From Scylla paramamosain (taxonomy: Eukaryota; Arthropoda; Malacostraca; Decapoda; Portunidae), in contig NC_087178.1 in NCBI RefSeq assembly GCF_035594125.1, forward strand, positions 10,281,001 through 10,345,000: DNA of 64,000 nucleotides, read 5' to 3'. Below the pieces are notes generated by a model. That model had not been told where the DNA came from. It worked only from the letters and a program-made list of their open reading frames with translations, and ran no database searches. The position numbers and the translations under genes are program-made. Positions 1 through 13,232 of the stretch are shown in pieces. The stretch's first letter is position 1, and every line of letters begins with the position of its first letter.

Positions 1-3000
1 CTGCTTTTTAGTGCTTTATTGCCTAACACGCTCAAAAAAACAAGACACTTTTCTGGTAATATTTTTTTTCACACAAAAAGCTAGTTTCGCATGCAATTTG
101 GGGTTTTGGTAAGAATGTTAAAAAGATTCAAAATACACCCATTTGGTAAGGTTGTTACATTAATAAAAACGCTTAAATCCTATGTTTGGGAAACAAAAGG
201 ACATTACGAGAAACGTGTATTATAAGTGTTTTTAAGTTACTTAAATACCAAAAAGCTAAAACCCACAAATAACACTCTTTTTGAAGAAACGAAAAAATAA
301 AAAAATAAAAATAAATAAATGAAATAAAAGAAAATATTTTTTTTTTTCTTATTCATCTTCATAGGTACCGAGATGCCAAAATTCTGTTAAAATTCAGGGA
401 AATTATGTGCATAAAAGAACATTATCGTAAAAGTTAATTTTAGCTTTTTTTTTCTCGGACTGTTATGTACCAAACCCTAAAGTGCATGCAAAGCCATCTA
501 TATAAGGAAATTAAACGACTTTACAAGAAAACTGTCTTTTGAGTGTTTTTCAGCATGTTAAGCACCAAAACGATAAATAATATGGAAGTCACTCTACATG
601 GGAATCCAAAACAAAATTACTGAAAACGTGTCTTTTCAGTGTTTTACGTAAAAAAACGCTAAAACTGATGCAAAAAGACCAATATGAAGAAATAGAATAA
701 CATTACCAAAAAGGTATATTTTAAGTATTTTTGAGCTTGTAACCAACAAAAAAAAAAAAAAAAAAACGCGAAAATAGATGCAAAGCACTCTATATTGGGA
801 AACAAAAAGACATTACGAGAAACGTGTATAATCAGTATTTTATAGTTTCACAAGAACCACAAAGCAAAAAACGTAAAAACTAGTGTATATGGAGAAGTTT
901 CTTAGATACCAAAATGCTGAAACTCCTGAATAACACTCTTAATTAAGAAACAGATTAACATTACTAAATGGGTGTATTTTGAGTGTTTTTCACATCCTTA
1001 GTTACTAGAACCCCAAATTGCATGCGAAACAAGCTTTATGTGGGAAAAAAAATGATATAACCAGAAAAGTGTCTTTTGAGGGTTTTTGAGAGAGTTAGGC
1101 AATAAAGCACTAAAAAGGAGGGCAATCACATTACATCGGAATAAAACCAACTTTTACCAAGAACTTGCCATTAAGTGTTTTTTAACTCCTTATATACCAA
1201 AACGCTAAAACACATGCAAAACACCCTTTATAGAGAAACAGATTAACATTACCAAAAACATATATTTTGAGTGTTTTTGATCATGTTACCTCTAAAAACG
1301 CTTAAATACATGCTAAGAACCCTATGTCTGGGAAACGAAAGGACATTACGAGAAACATGTATTATGCGTGTTTTTAAGTTCCATAAGTACCGAAAAGCTA
1401 AAACGTCTTTATAAAGAAAAAAAAAATAAAGAAATAATAAAAAAATAGGATTTTTTTTTTATTATTCTTCTTCATAGGTACTGAGGTGCCAAAATTCTGG
1501 CAAAATTCATGGAAATTATGTGTAAAAAGAACATTATCAAAAATGTTAATTTTAGCTTTTTTTTCGGACTGTTATGTACCAAATCATGAAGTGCATGCAA
1601 ACCCAATTATATGGAGAAATTAGACGACTTTACGAGAAACCTGTGTTCCTAGTGTTTTTGAGCATTTTAGTCACCAAAACAATAAATAATATTGAAGTCA
1701 TTCTATGTGGTAATCCAAAACAAAATTACTTTAAACGTGTCTTTTTCGTGTTTTACGTAGAAAAACGCTAAAACGGATGCAAGCCAACCAATATAAAGAA
1801 ATAGAATAAGATTACCAAAAAGGTATAATTTGAGTGTTTTTTTACTTACAAAAAAAACGCGAAAATTGATGGAAAGCTCTCTCTATTGGTTAACAAAAGG
1901 ACATTACGAGAAACGTGTATAATGAGTGTTTTATAGATTCTCAAGAAGCACAAGGCAAAAAACGCAAAAACTCGTATATATGGAGAAGTTTCTTAGATAC
2001 CAAAATGGTGAAACTCCTGAATAACACTATCAATTGAGAAAAAGAACAACATTACCAAATGCGTGTATTTTGAGTGTTTTTCACATTCTTAGTTACCAAA
2101 ACCCCAAAGTTTATGTGAAAGTAGCTTTTTGTGGGAAAAAAAATGACATTACCAGAAAAGTGTCTTTTAAGTGTTTTTTTTTTTTTTTAGCTTGATAGGC
2201 AATAAAGCACTAAAAAGCAGGGCAATCACATTACATGGGAATAAAATCAACTTTTACCAACTGTTTTTTCTAAGTGTTTTTCAGCTCCTTATATACCAAA
2301 ACGCTAAAACGCATGTGAAACACCCTTTATTTAGAAACGGAATAACATTACCAAAAACATGCATTTTGAGTGTTTTTGATCATGTTACCTATAAAAACGC
2401 TTAAATACATGCAAAGAATCTTATGTTTGGGAAACGAAAGGACATTTCGAGAAACGTGTATTATGAGTGTTTTTAAGTTCTTTAAGTACCAAAAAGCTAA
2501 AACCTACAAATAACACTCTTTATAGAGAAAAAAAAAATAGGATTTTTTTTTATTCATCTTCATAGGTATTGAGATGCTAAAATTCTGCCAAAAATTCAAG
2601 GAAATTATGTGAAAAAGAACATTATGAAAAAGAGTTAATTTTAGCTTTTTTTTCGGACTGTCATGTACCAAACCCTAAAGTGCATGCAAAGCCACCTATA
2701 TGGGGAAATTAAACGACCTTACCAGAAACCTGTCTTTTGTGGTTTTTTTTTCAGCATGTTAGGCACCAAAACCATAAATAATATGGAAGTCACTAAATGT
2801 GGTAATCCATCACAAAATTACTGAAAAAGTGTCCTTTTAGTGTTTTACGTACAAAAACGCTAAATCGGATGCAAACCAACGAATATGAAGAAATAGAATA
2901 ACATTACCAAAAAGGTATATTTTGAGTGTTTTTGAGCTTCTTACCTTCAAAAAACGCGAAAATGGATGGAAAGCACTCTATATTGGGATACAAAAGGACA

Positions 3001-6000
3001 TTACGAGAAACGTGTATAATGAGTGTTTTATAGTTTCACAACAGCCACAAGGCAAAAATCGCAAAACTCGGTGTATATGGAGAAGTTTCTTAGATACCAA
3101 AATAATGAAACTCAGAAATAACACTCTTAATTAACAATACAGAACAACATTACCAAATGCATGTATTTTGAGTGCTTTTCACATTATTAGTTACCAAAAC
3201 CAAAAATTGCATGCGAAACTAGCTTTATGTGGGAAAAAATGACATTACCAAAAAAGTGTCTTTTGAGTGTTTTTGAGCGTGTTAGGTACTAAAGCACTAA
3301 AAAGGAGGGAAATCACATTATATGGGAATAAAACCAACTTTTACCAAGAACCTGCCTTTACGTGTTTTTGAGCTTCTTACATACCAAAACGCTAAAACGC
3401 TTGCAAAACACCCTTTATGGAGAAACAGAATAACATTACCAGAAATGTATTGTGAGTGTTTTTGATCATGTTACCTATAAAAAATGCCTAAATACATGCA
3501 AAGAACCCTATGTTTGGAAAATGAAAGGACATTACGAAAATCGTGTATTATGAGTATTTTTAAGTTCCTTAAGTACCAAAAAGCTAAAACCCACAAATAA
3601 CTTTTTATAGAGAAAAAAAAATTTCTTATTTATCTTCATAGGTACCGAGATGCCAAAATTCTGTCAAAATTCATGAAAGTTTTGTAAAAAAAAAAATCAT
3701 TATAAAAAAAATAATTTTAGCTTTTTTCCGGAGTTATGTACAAACTCTGAAGTGCATGCAAATCCACCTGTATGGGGAAATTACACGACTTTACCAGAAA
3801 CCTGTCTTTTGAGTGTTTTTCAGCAATCTCAACAATATTACTTAAAACGTGTCTTTTCAGTGATTTACGTAAAAAAACGCTAAAATGGATGCAAACCAAC
3901 CAATAAGAAGAAATATAATAACATTACCAAAAAAAAAATATTTTGCTGTGTTTTTCAGCTTGTTACCTACAAAAAAATGCATAAATGGATGGAAAGCACT
4001 TTATATTGGCAAAGAAGAGGACATTACGAAAAACGTGTATGAGTGTTTTATAGTTTGACAAGAACCACAAGATAAAATACTCAAAAACTCGTGTACATAA
4101 AGAAGTTTCTTACATACCAAAAAGCTGAAACTCATCAATAACACTTTTAATTTTGAAACAGAAATACCTAATCAAATGTGTGTATTAGAAAAGTTTCTTA
4201 CATACCAAAATGCTGAAACTCATGAATAACACTTTTAATTAAGAAATAGAACAACCTTACTAAACCCTGTATTTTGAGTTTTTTTTCACATTATTAGTTA
4301 CCAAAACCCCAAATTCTATGCAAAACTAGCTTTATGTGGGAAAAAAAATGATATTACCAGAAAAGTATTTTTTGAGTGTTTTAGAGCGTGTTATTCAATA
4401 AAGCACTAAAAAGCAGGGGAATCACATTACATGGGAATAATAACAACTTTTACCAAGAACATGCCTTTAAGTCTTTTTGAGCTAATTACATACGAAAACG
4501 CTAAAACGCATGTAAAACACCTTTTATGGAGAAAGAGAATAAAATTACCAAAAACATATATTTTGAGTGTTTTTGATCATGTTATCTATAAAAACGCTTA
4601 AATACATGCAAAAAACCTTATGTTTAAGAAACGAAAGGACTTTACGAGAAATGTGTATTATAAGTGTTTTTAATTTCCTTAAGTACCAAAAAGCTAAAAC
4701 CCACAAATAACACTCTTTATTTAGAAAAAAAGTAAGAAAATAAAAAAATAGGATTTTTTTTTTGTTATTCATCTTCATAGGTACCGAGATGCCAAAATTC
4801 TGGGAAAATTCAGGACTATTATATGTTAAAACAAAAATTATCAAAAAAGTAAATTTTTGCTTTTTTTTTCGGACTGTTATATACCAAACCCTAAAGTGCA
4901 TCCAAAGACTCCTATATGAGGAAATTAAACGAGCTTACCAGAAATCTGTTTTTTGAGTGTTTTTCAGCATGTTAGGCACCAAAACGATAAATAATAAGGA
5001 ACTCACTCTATATGAGAATCCAAAACAAAAATACTGAAAACGTGTTTTTTCTTTCTTTTACGTAGAAAAACGCTAAAACGGATGCAAACCTACCAATATC
5101 AAGAAATAGAAAAACATTATCGAAAAGGTATATTTTGAGTGTTTTTGAGCTTGTTACCTACAAAAAACGGGAAAATTGATGCAAAGCACTCTATATTAAA
5201 AAACAAAAGGACTTTGCAAGAAAAGTGTATTATGAGTTTTTTATAGTTCAAAAGAACCAAAAGGCTAAAAACACAAAAACTCGTGTATATGGAGAAGGTT
5301 CCTAGATACCAAAATGCTGAAACTCATGAATAACACTCTTAATTGAGAAACAGAACAACTTTACTAAATGCGTGTATTTTGAGTGCTTTTCACATTCTTA
5401 GTTACCAAAACCCCAAATTGCATGCAAAACCACCTTTATGTGAGAAAAAAATGACATTACCAGAAAAGTGTCTTTTAAGTGTTTTTGAGCGTGATAGGCA
5501 ATAAAGCACTAAAAAGCAGGGCAATCATATTACACTGGAATAACACCAATTTATACCAAAAACTTGCCTTTATGTGTTTCTGATATCCCTATATACCAAA
5601 CCGCTAAAACGCATACAAAAACAAACTTTATGGAGAAACAGAACAACATTACCAAAAACATGTATTTTGAGTGTTTTTGATATTGTTATCTATAAAACGC
5701 TTAATTACATGCAAAGAACATTATGTTTGGGAAACAAAAGGATATTACGAGAAACGTGTATTATCAGTGTTTTTTTTTTAAGTTCCTTAAGTACCAAAAA
5801 GCTAAAACCCACCAATAACACACTTTATTTAAAAAATAAAAAATAAAAATATAAAAAAAAATAGGAATTTTTTTTTTTTTGTTATTCATATTCATAGGTA
5901 CCGAGATGCCAAAATTCTGGGAAAATTCAGGGCAATCGTATGATAAAAGAGTATTATCAAAAAAGTTAATTTCCGGTTTTTTTTATCGGACTGTTATGTA

Positions 6001-7420
6001 CCAAACCTTAAAATGCATGCAAAGACTCCTATATAAGGAAATTAAACGATCTTACCAGAAATATGTGTTTTGAGTGTTTTTTAGCATGTTAGGCACCAAA
6101 ACGATAAATAATAAAGAACTCACTCTATATGGGAATCCAAAAAAAAGCTACTGAAAACGTGAAAACGTAGAAAAACTCTAAAACGGATGCAAAGTAACCA
6201 ATATCAAGAAATTGAAAAACGTTACTAAAAAGGTATATTTTGAGTGTTTTTGAGCATGTTACCTACAAAAAAACGCGAAAATTGATGCAAAGCACTCTAT
6301 ATTGGGAAAGAAAAGGACATTGCAAGAAAAGTGTATAATGAGTGTTTTATAGTTTATAAGAACCGCAAGGCAAAAAACGCAAAATCTCGTGTATATGGAG
6401 AGGTTTCCTAGATACAAAAAAGCTAAAACTCATGTATAACACTCCTAATTGAGAAACAAAACAGCCCTAATAAATGCGTGTATTTTGATTGCTTTTCACA
6501 TTCTTATCAAAACCCAAAATTGCATGCGAAAATAGATTTGTGGGAAAAAAAAAAGACTTTACCAGAAAAGTGTCTTAATAGTGTTTTTGAGCGTGATAGA
6601 AAATAAAGCACTAAAAAAGAGGGCATTCACATTACATTGGAGGAAAACGAATTTTTATAAAGAACTTGCATTTATGTGTTTTTGAGCTCCTTATATACCA
6701 AAACACTAAAACGCATGGAAAACACTCTTTATGGTGAAACAGAATAACATTACCAAAAACATGTATTTTGAGTGTTTTTGATCATGTTACCAATAAAAAC
6801 GCTTAAATAAATGCAAAGAACACTATTTTTGGGAAACGAAAGGAGATTACGAGAAACGAGTATTATGAGTGTTTTTAAGTTCATTAATTACCAAAAAGAT
6901 AAAAGCCACAAGTAACACTCTTTATTGAGAAACAATAAATAAATAAAAAAAAGTAAATGAATACAATATTTTTTTTCTTTCTTATTCATCTTCACAGGTA
7001 CCAAAATGCCAAAATTCGGGCAAATTTTAGGAAATTATGTGAAATAAGAACATTATCAAAAAAGTTAAATTTTGCTTTTTTTTTTTCGAACTGTTATGTA
7101 CCAAACCCCTAAAGTGCATGCAAAGCCACCTATATGGGGAAATTGCCAAAAAACGGTCATATGAGTGTTTTTCAGCATGTTAAGAACCAACACGATAAAT
7201 AACATGGAAGTCAATCTATATGGGAATCCAAAACAAAATTACTAAAAACGTGTCTTTTCGGTGTTTTATGTAGAAAAAACGCTAAAACAGATGTAAACCA
7301 ACCAATATGAAGAAATAAAATAACATTACCGAAAAGGTATATTTTAAGTGTTTTTGAAATTGTTACATACAAAAAACGCGAAAATGGATGGAAAGCACTC
7401 TATATTGCGAAGCAAAAGGC
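1..7420 (+). repeat. Type I satellite HOR array, block A (plus orientation)
   Basis: This block is a tandem array of higher-order repeats of about 1.1 kb. The linker core (ataggtaccgagatgcc or a close variant) recurs near 361, 1486, 2564, 3640, 4776, 5895 and 6996, giving spacings of 1076 to 1136 bp. Within the unit 1486-2564 the box gtgtttt occurs at about 1652, 1749, 1834, 1926, 2074, 2171, 2274, 2370 and 2466. That is nine monomers of about 95 bp, with one extra half-monomer between 1926 and 2074. The linker adds about 180 bp before the next box near 2739. Adjacent monomers in a unit differ clearly, while the same monomer in successive units is much more alike, as expected for an HOR. No coding signal is visible. 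Confidence 0.93.
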
Positions 7421-8026
7421 ATCAAGAAGCATGTTAAGCACAAAAACGATAAATAATATGAAAGTCACTCTATATGGATATCCAAAACAAAATTACCGGA
7501 AACGTGTCTTTTAAAAGATTTACGTAGAAAAACGCAAAAACGGAGGCAAACCAACCAATATAAAGGAATAGAATAACATTACCAAAAAAGTGTATTTTGT
7601 GTGTTTTTGAGCTTGTTACATAAAAAAAAATCGAAAATGGAGGCAAAGCACTCTCTATAAGGAAAAAAAAGGATGTAATGAGAAACGTGTATAATGAGTG
7701 TTTTATAGTTCACCAGAATCAAAAGGCAAAAAACGCAAAAACTCGACAGTATGGAGAAGTTTCTAAGATACCAAAATACTGAAACTCTTAATCAAGAAAC
7801 AGAACAGCCTTACTAAATGCGTGTATTTTGAGTGTTTTTTTACATTCTTAGTTACCAAAACCCCAAATTCCATGCGAAACTAGCTTTATGTGGGAAAAAA
7901 ATGACATTACCATAAAAGTGTCTTTGAGTGTTTTTGAGCGTGTTAGGCAATAAAGCACTAAAAAGCAGAGCAATCACATTACATGGGAATAAAACCAACT
8001 TTTACGAAGAACTTGCCTTTTAGTGT
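7421..8026 (+). repeat. Rearranged type I satellite segment
   Basis: Near 7421 the array jumps from one monomer (gcgaagcaaaaggca) back into an earlier monomer of the HOR (tcaagaagcatgttaagc), so the regular order is broken. A reverse-complement version of a very similar junction lies near 41,630-41,650 (acatgctttttcgtgcc). The segment ends at the orientation switch at 8027. Confidence 0.8.
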
Positions 8027-8340
8027 TTTTGACACGCATTTAGTAAGGTTGCTCTGTTTCTCAATTAAGAGTATTATTCATGAGTTTCAGCATTTACACG
8101 AGTTTTTGCGTTTTTTGCCTTGTGGATTTTTTGAACTATAAAACATTCATTATACATTTTTCTCGCAATGTTTTCTACGTAAAACACTGAGAAGACACGT
8201 TTTCAGTAATTTTCTTTTGGATTCCCACATAGAGTGAGTTCCTTATTATTTATCGTTTTGGTGCCTAACATGCTGAAAAACACTCAAAAGACAGATTTCT
8301 AGTAACGTCTTTAATTCCCTCATATGGGAGGCTTTGCATG
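8027..8340 (-). repeat. Flipped satellite micro-block, copy 1 (shortened)
   Basis: Orientation switches abruptly after gtgtttttgacacgcattt near 8027 and returns near 8340 (gctttgcatgtcttttcag). Inside, monomers read on the minus strand (tctcaattaagag, then acgtaaaacactgag). Blocks with matching edges lie at 48,390-48,872 (same sense) and 40,545-41,020 (opposite sense). This copy is shorter: monomer sequence is missing after tttcagcattt and after tttttctcgcaatg. The three copies share edges, so they descend from one inversion event. Confidence 0.85.
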
Positions 8341-10785
8341 TCTTTTCAGTGTTTTGAGCGTGTTACGCAATAAAGCATTAAAAGCCAGGGCAATCACATT
8401 ACATAGGAATAAAACCAAATTTTACCAAGAACTGGCCTTTAAATATTTTTGAGCTCCTTACATACCAAAACGCTAAAACGCACGCAAAATACATTTTATG
8501 GAGAAACAGAATAACATTACCAAATACATGTATTTTGAGTGTTTTTGATCATGTTATCTAAAAAAACGCTTAAATACATGCAAAGAACCTTATGTTTGGG
8601 AAACGAAAGAACATTACGAGAAACGTGTATTATGAGTGATTTTTAAGTTCCTTCAGTACCAAAAAAGATAAAACCCACAAATAACACTCTTTAGAAAAAA
8701 CAAATAAATAAATAAAAAAAATAGAAAAATGGAAATTTTTTTGTTTTTGTTTTTCATCTTCATAGGTACCTTATTGCCAATATTCTGCCAAAATTCAGGG
8801 AATTTATGTGAAAAAAAGAACATTATCATGTAAGTTAATTTTAGCTTTTTTTCTGATTGTTATGTACCAAAACCTAAAGTGCATGCAAAGCCGCCTATAT
8901 AGGTTAAACAACTTTACCAGAAACCTGTCTTTTCAATGTTTTTCAGCATGTTAGGCACCAATACGATAAATAATATAAAAATCAGTCAATATGTGAATCC
9001 AAAACAAAATTACTGAAAACGTGTCTTTTCAGTGTTTTACGTAGAAAAACGCTAAAGCGGATACAAACCATCCTATATGAAGAAATAGAATAACATTACC
9101 AAAAAGATATTTTTTGAGTGTTTTTGAACTTGTTACCTACAAAAAATGCAAAAATCGATGTAAAGCACTCTATATTAGGAAACAAAAGGACATTACGAGA
9201 AATGTGTATAATGAGTGTTTTATAGTTTTAAAAGAACCACAAGGTAATAAACGTAAAAACTCGTGTATATAGAGAAATTTTTACATACCAAAATGATGAA
9301 ATGCATGAATAACACTTTTAATCGATAAACAGAACTACCTTACCAAATTGTGTATTTTAAGTGTTTTTCACATTCTTAGTTACAAAAATGCCAAATTACA
9401 TGCGAAACTAGCTTCATTTGGGAAAAAATGACATTACCAGAAAAGTGTATTTTGAGTGTTTTTGAGCGTGATATGCAACAAAGCACTAAAAAGCAGAACG
9501 ATCACATTACATAAGAATAAACCCAATTTGTACGAAGAATTTGCCTTTAAGTGTTTTTAACCCCTTATATACCAAACCGCTAAAACGCATGAAAAACAAA
9601 CTTTATGGGGAAAAAGAACATTACAAAAAAACATGTATTTTGAGTGTTTTTGGTCAAGTTATCTATAAAAACGCTTAAGTACATGCAAAGAACATTATGT
9701 TTGGGAAACAAAAGGACATTACGAGAAACGTGTATTATGAGTGTTTTTATAAGTTCCTTAAGTACCAAAAAGCTAAAATTCACAAATAACACTCTTTATT
9801 TAGAAAATAAAAAATAAAAAAATAAAATAAATAGGATTTCTTTTTTGTTATTCATCTTCATAGGTACCGAGATGCCAAAATTCTGGAAAAATTAAGGGCA
9901 ATTATATAATATAAGAATATTATCAAAAAAGTAAATTTCAGCTTTTTTTTTCGAACTGTTATGTACCAAACCCTAAAGTGCATGCAAAGCCTCCAAAATG
10001 AGGAAATTAAACGACCTTACCAGAAATCTTTGTTTTGTGTGTTTTTTAGCATGTTAGGCACCAAAACGATAAATAATAAGGATCTCACTCTATATGGGAA
10101 TCCAAAACAAAGTTACTAAAAACGTGTCTTCTCAGTGTTTTACGTAGAAAAACGTTAAAACGGATGCAAACTAACCAATATGAAGAAATAGAAAAACGTT
10201 ACCAAAAAAGTATATTTTGAGTGTTTTTGATCTTTTTACCTACAAAAACGCGAAAATTGATGCAAAGTACTCTATATTGGGAAACAAAAGGACATTGCAA
10301 GAAAAGTGTATAATGAGAGTTTTATAGTTCAAAAGAACCACAAAGCAAACAACGCAAAATCTCGTGTATATGGAGAAGTTTCGTAGATACCAAAATGCTG
10401 AAACTCATGAACAACACTCTTAACTGAGAAACAGAATAATCTTACTAAATGTGCGTATTTTGAGTGCTTTTTTACATTCTTAGTTTTCAAAACCCCAAAT
10501 TGCATGCGAAACCAGCTTTATGTGGGAAAAAAATCACTTTACCAGAAAAATGCCTTTGAGTGTTTTTGAGCGTGTTAGGCAAAGAAGCACTGAAAAGCAG
10601 GGCAATCACATTACATTGGAATAAAACCAATTTTTAATAAGAACTTGCCTTTAAGTGTTTTTGAGCTCATATACCAAAACACTAAAACGTATGCAAAATA
10701 CACTTTATGGTGAAACAGAATAACATTACCAAAAACATGTATTTTGAGTGTTTTTCATCATATTTCCAATAAAAACGCTTAAATG
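8341..10785 (+). repeat. Type I satellite HOR array (plus orientation)
   Basis: Linker cores lie near 8762 and 9861. The part up to about 9545 matches 48,873-50,090 directly and 39,300-40,545 in reverse complement, including the uncommon variant tgcaacaaagcac with cagaac. After about 9545 it resembles the 5895-type HOR instead. The right edge near 10,785 is a junction (acgcttaaatgacattaccag) where monomer order is broken. Confidence 0.85.
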
Positions 10786-12217
10786 ACATTACCAGAAAAA
10801 TGTCTTTTAAGTGTTTTTGAGCGTGATATGCAACAAAGCACTAAAAAACAGAAAAATCACATAACTTGGGTATAAAACCAACTTTTACGAAGAACTCTAA
10901 AACTCTAAAACACAAGCAAAACACCCTTTATGGAGAAAGAGAATAACATTACCAAAATCATGTATTTTGAGAGTTTTTGATCATGTTACCTCTAATAACG
11001 CTTTAATAAATGCAAAAAACCCTATGTCTGGGAAACGAAAGGACATTAGGAGAAATGTGTATTATGAGTCTTTTTAAGTTCCATAAGTAACAAAAAGCTA
11101 AAAACTATTTATAGAGAAGAAAAAAAGTAAATAAATAAATAGGATTTTATTTTTTTGTTATTCTTTTTCATAGGTACCGAGATCACAAAATTCTGGCAAA
11201 ATTCAGGGAAATTATATGAAAAAAAGAACATTATCAAAAAAGTTAATTTTAGCTTTTTTTTTCGGACTGTTATGCACAAAACCCTGAAGTGCATGCAAAG
11301 CCAACTATATGGGGAAATTAAACGACTTTACGAGAAGCCTGTGTTTCTAGTGTTTTTCAGCATGTTAGTCACCAAAACAATTAACAATATGGAATTCATT
11401 CTATATGGGAATCCAAAATAAATTACTAAAAACGTGTCTTTTCCGTGTTTTAAGTAGAAAAATGCTAAAACGGATGCAAACCAGCCAGCATGAAAAAATA
11501 GAATAACATTACCAAAAAGGTATATTTTGAGTATTTTTGAGCTTTTTACAAAAAAAAAAAAAAAAATCGCGAAAATGGATGGAAAGCTCTCTATATTGGT
11601 TAAGAAAAAGACATTACGAGAAACGTGTATAATAAGTGTTTTATAGATTCTCAAGAAGCACAAGGCAAAAAACGCAAAAACTCGTATATATGGAGAAGTA
11701 TCTTAGATACCAAAATGGTGAAACTCCTGAATAACACTATTAATTGAGAAACAGAACAACCTTACCAAATGCGTGTATTTTGAGTGTTTTTCACATTCTT
11801 AGTTACCAAAACCCCAAATTTTATGTGAAAGTAGCTTTATGTGGGAAAAAAATGACATTACCGGAAAAGTGTCTTTTAAGTGTTTTTTTTTTTTTAGCAT
11901 GATAGGCAATAAAGCACTAAAAAGCAGGGCAATCACATTACATGGGAATAAAATCAACTTTTACCAAAATGTTTTTTCTAAGTGTTTTTGAGCTCCTTAT
12001 ATACCAAAACGCTAAAACGCATGCAAAACACCCTTTATTTAGAAACAGAATAACATTACCAAAAACATGTATTTTGAGTGTTTTTGATCATGTTACCTAT
12101 AAAAACGCTTAAATACATGCAAAGAATCTTATGTTTAGGAAACGAAAAGACATTTCGAGAAACGTGTATTATGAGTGTTTTTAATTTTTTTAAGTACCAA
12201 AAAACCTAAAACCCACA

Positions 12218-12225
12218 TACGAGTA
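12218..12225. other. Footprint-like insertion TACGAGTA
   Basis: The sequence reads cacaTACGAGTAtaacac where sister units read cacaaataacac. Removing six bases leaves one TA and restores the expected length. The direct partner near 2,505 and the inverted partner near 21,510 lack it. Confidence 0.75.
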
Positions 12226-13189
12226 TAACACTCTTTATAGAGAATAAATAAATAAATAAATAAATAAAAAAATAGGATTTTTTTTTCATCTTCATAGGTA
12301 CCGAGATGCTAAAATTCTGCCAAAATTCAGGGAAATTATGTGAAAAAATAACATTATTAAAAAGAGTTAATTTTAGCTTTTTTTTCGGACTGTTATGTAC
12401 CAAAACCTAAAGTGCATCCAAAGCCATCTATATGGGGAAATTAAACGACCTTACCAGAAACCTGTCTTTTGTGGGTTTTTTTCAGCATGCTAGGCACCAA
12501 AACGATAAATAATATGGAAGTCACTAAATGTGGGAATCCATCACAAAATTACTGAAAAAGTGTCTTTTCAGTGTTTTACGTAGAAAAATGCTAAATCGGA
12601 TGCAAACCAACGAATCTGGAGAAATAGAATAACATTACCAAAAAGGTATATTTTGAGTGTTTTTGAGCTTCTTATCTTCAAAAAACGCGAAAATGGATGG
12701 AAAGCACTCTATATTGGAATACAAAAGGACAGTACGAGAAACGTGTATAATGAGTGTTTTATAGTTTCACAACAGCCACAAGGCAAAAATCGCAAAACTC
12801 GGTGTATATGGAGAAGTTTCTTTGATAACAAAATGCTGAAACTCAGAAATAACACTCTTAATTAAGAATACAGAACAACCTTACCAAATGCATGTATTTT
12901 GAGTGGTTTTCACATTCTTAGTTACCAAAACCAAAAATTTGCCTGCGAAACTAGCTTTATGTGGGAAAAAAATGACATTACCAAAAAAGTGTCTTTTGAG
13001 TGTTTATGACAGTGTTAGGCACTAAAGCACTAAAAAGGACGGCAATCATATTATATGGGAATAAAACCAACTTTTACCAAGAATCTGCCTTTACGTGTTT
13101 TTGAGCTTCTTACATACCAAAACGCTAAAACGCTTGCAAAACACCCTTTATGGAGAAACATTACCAGAAAAATGTATTTTGAGTGTTTT

Positions 13190-13232
13190 TGATCATGTTA
13201 CCTAAATACATGATCATGTTACCTAAATACAT
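13190..13232 (+). repeat. Short tandem duplication inside a monomer
   Basis: The phrase gatcatgttacctaaatacat occurs twice in immediate succession. In sister units the same place holds one copy, with ataaaaacgc between the two parts. This is a local duplication with a small deletion. Confidence 0.8.

Noticed and set aside
4545..4901. Open frames of 110-120 codons in the HOR linker and adjacent monomers (also 11,328-11,663, 33,937-34,302, 37,170-37,520)
   Set aside because: They run through A and T homopolymer runs, are rich in Lys, Phe and Asn as expected from base composition, and shift frame between copies.
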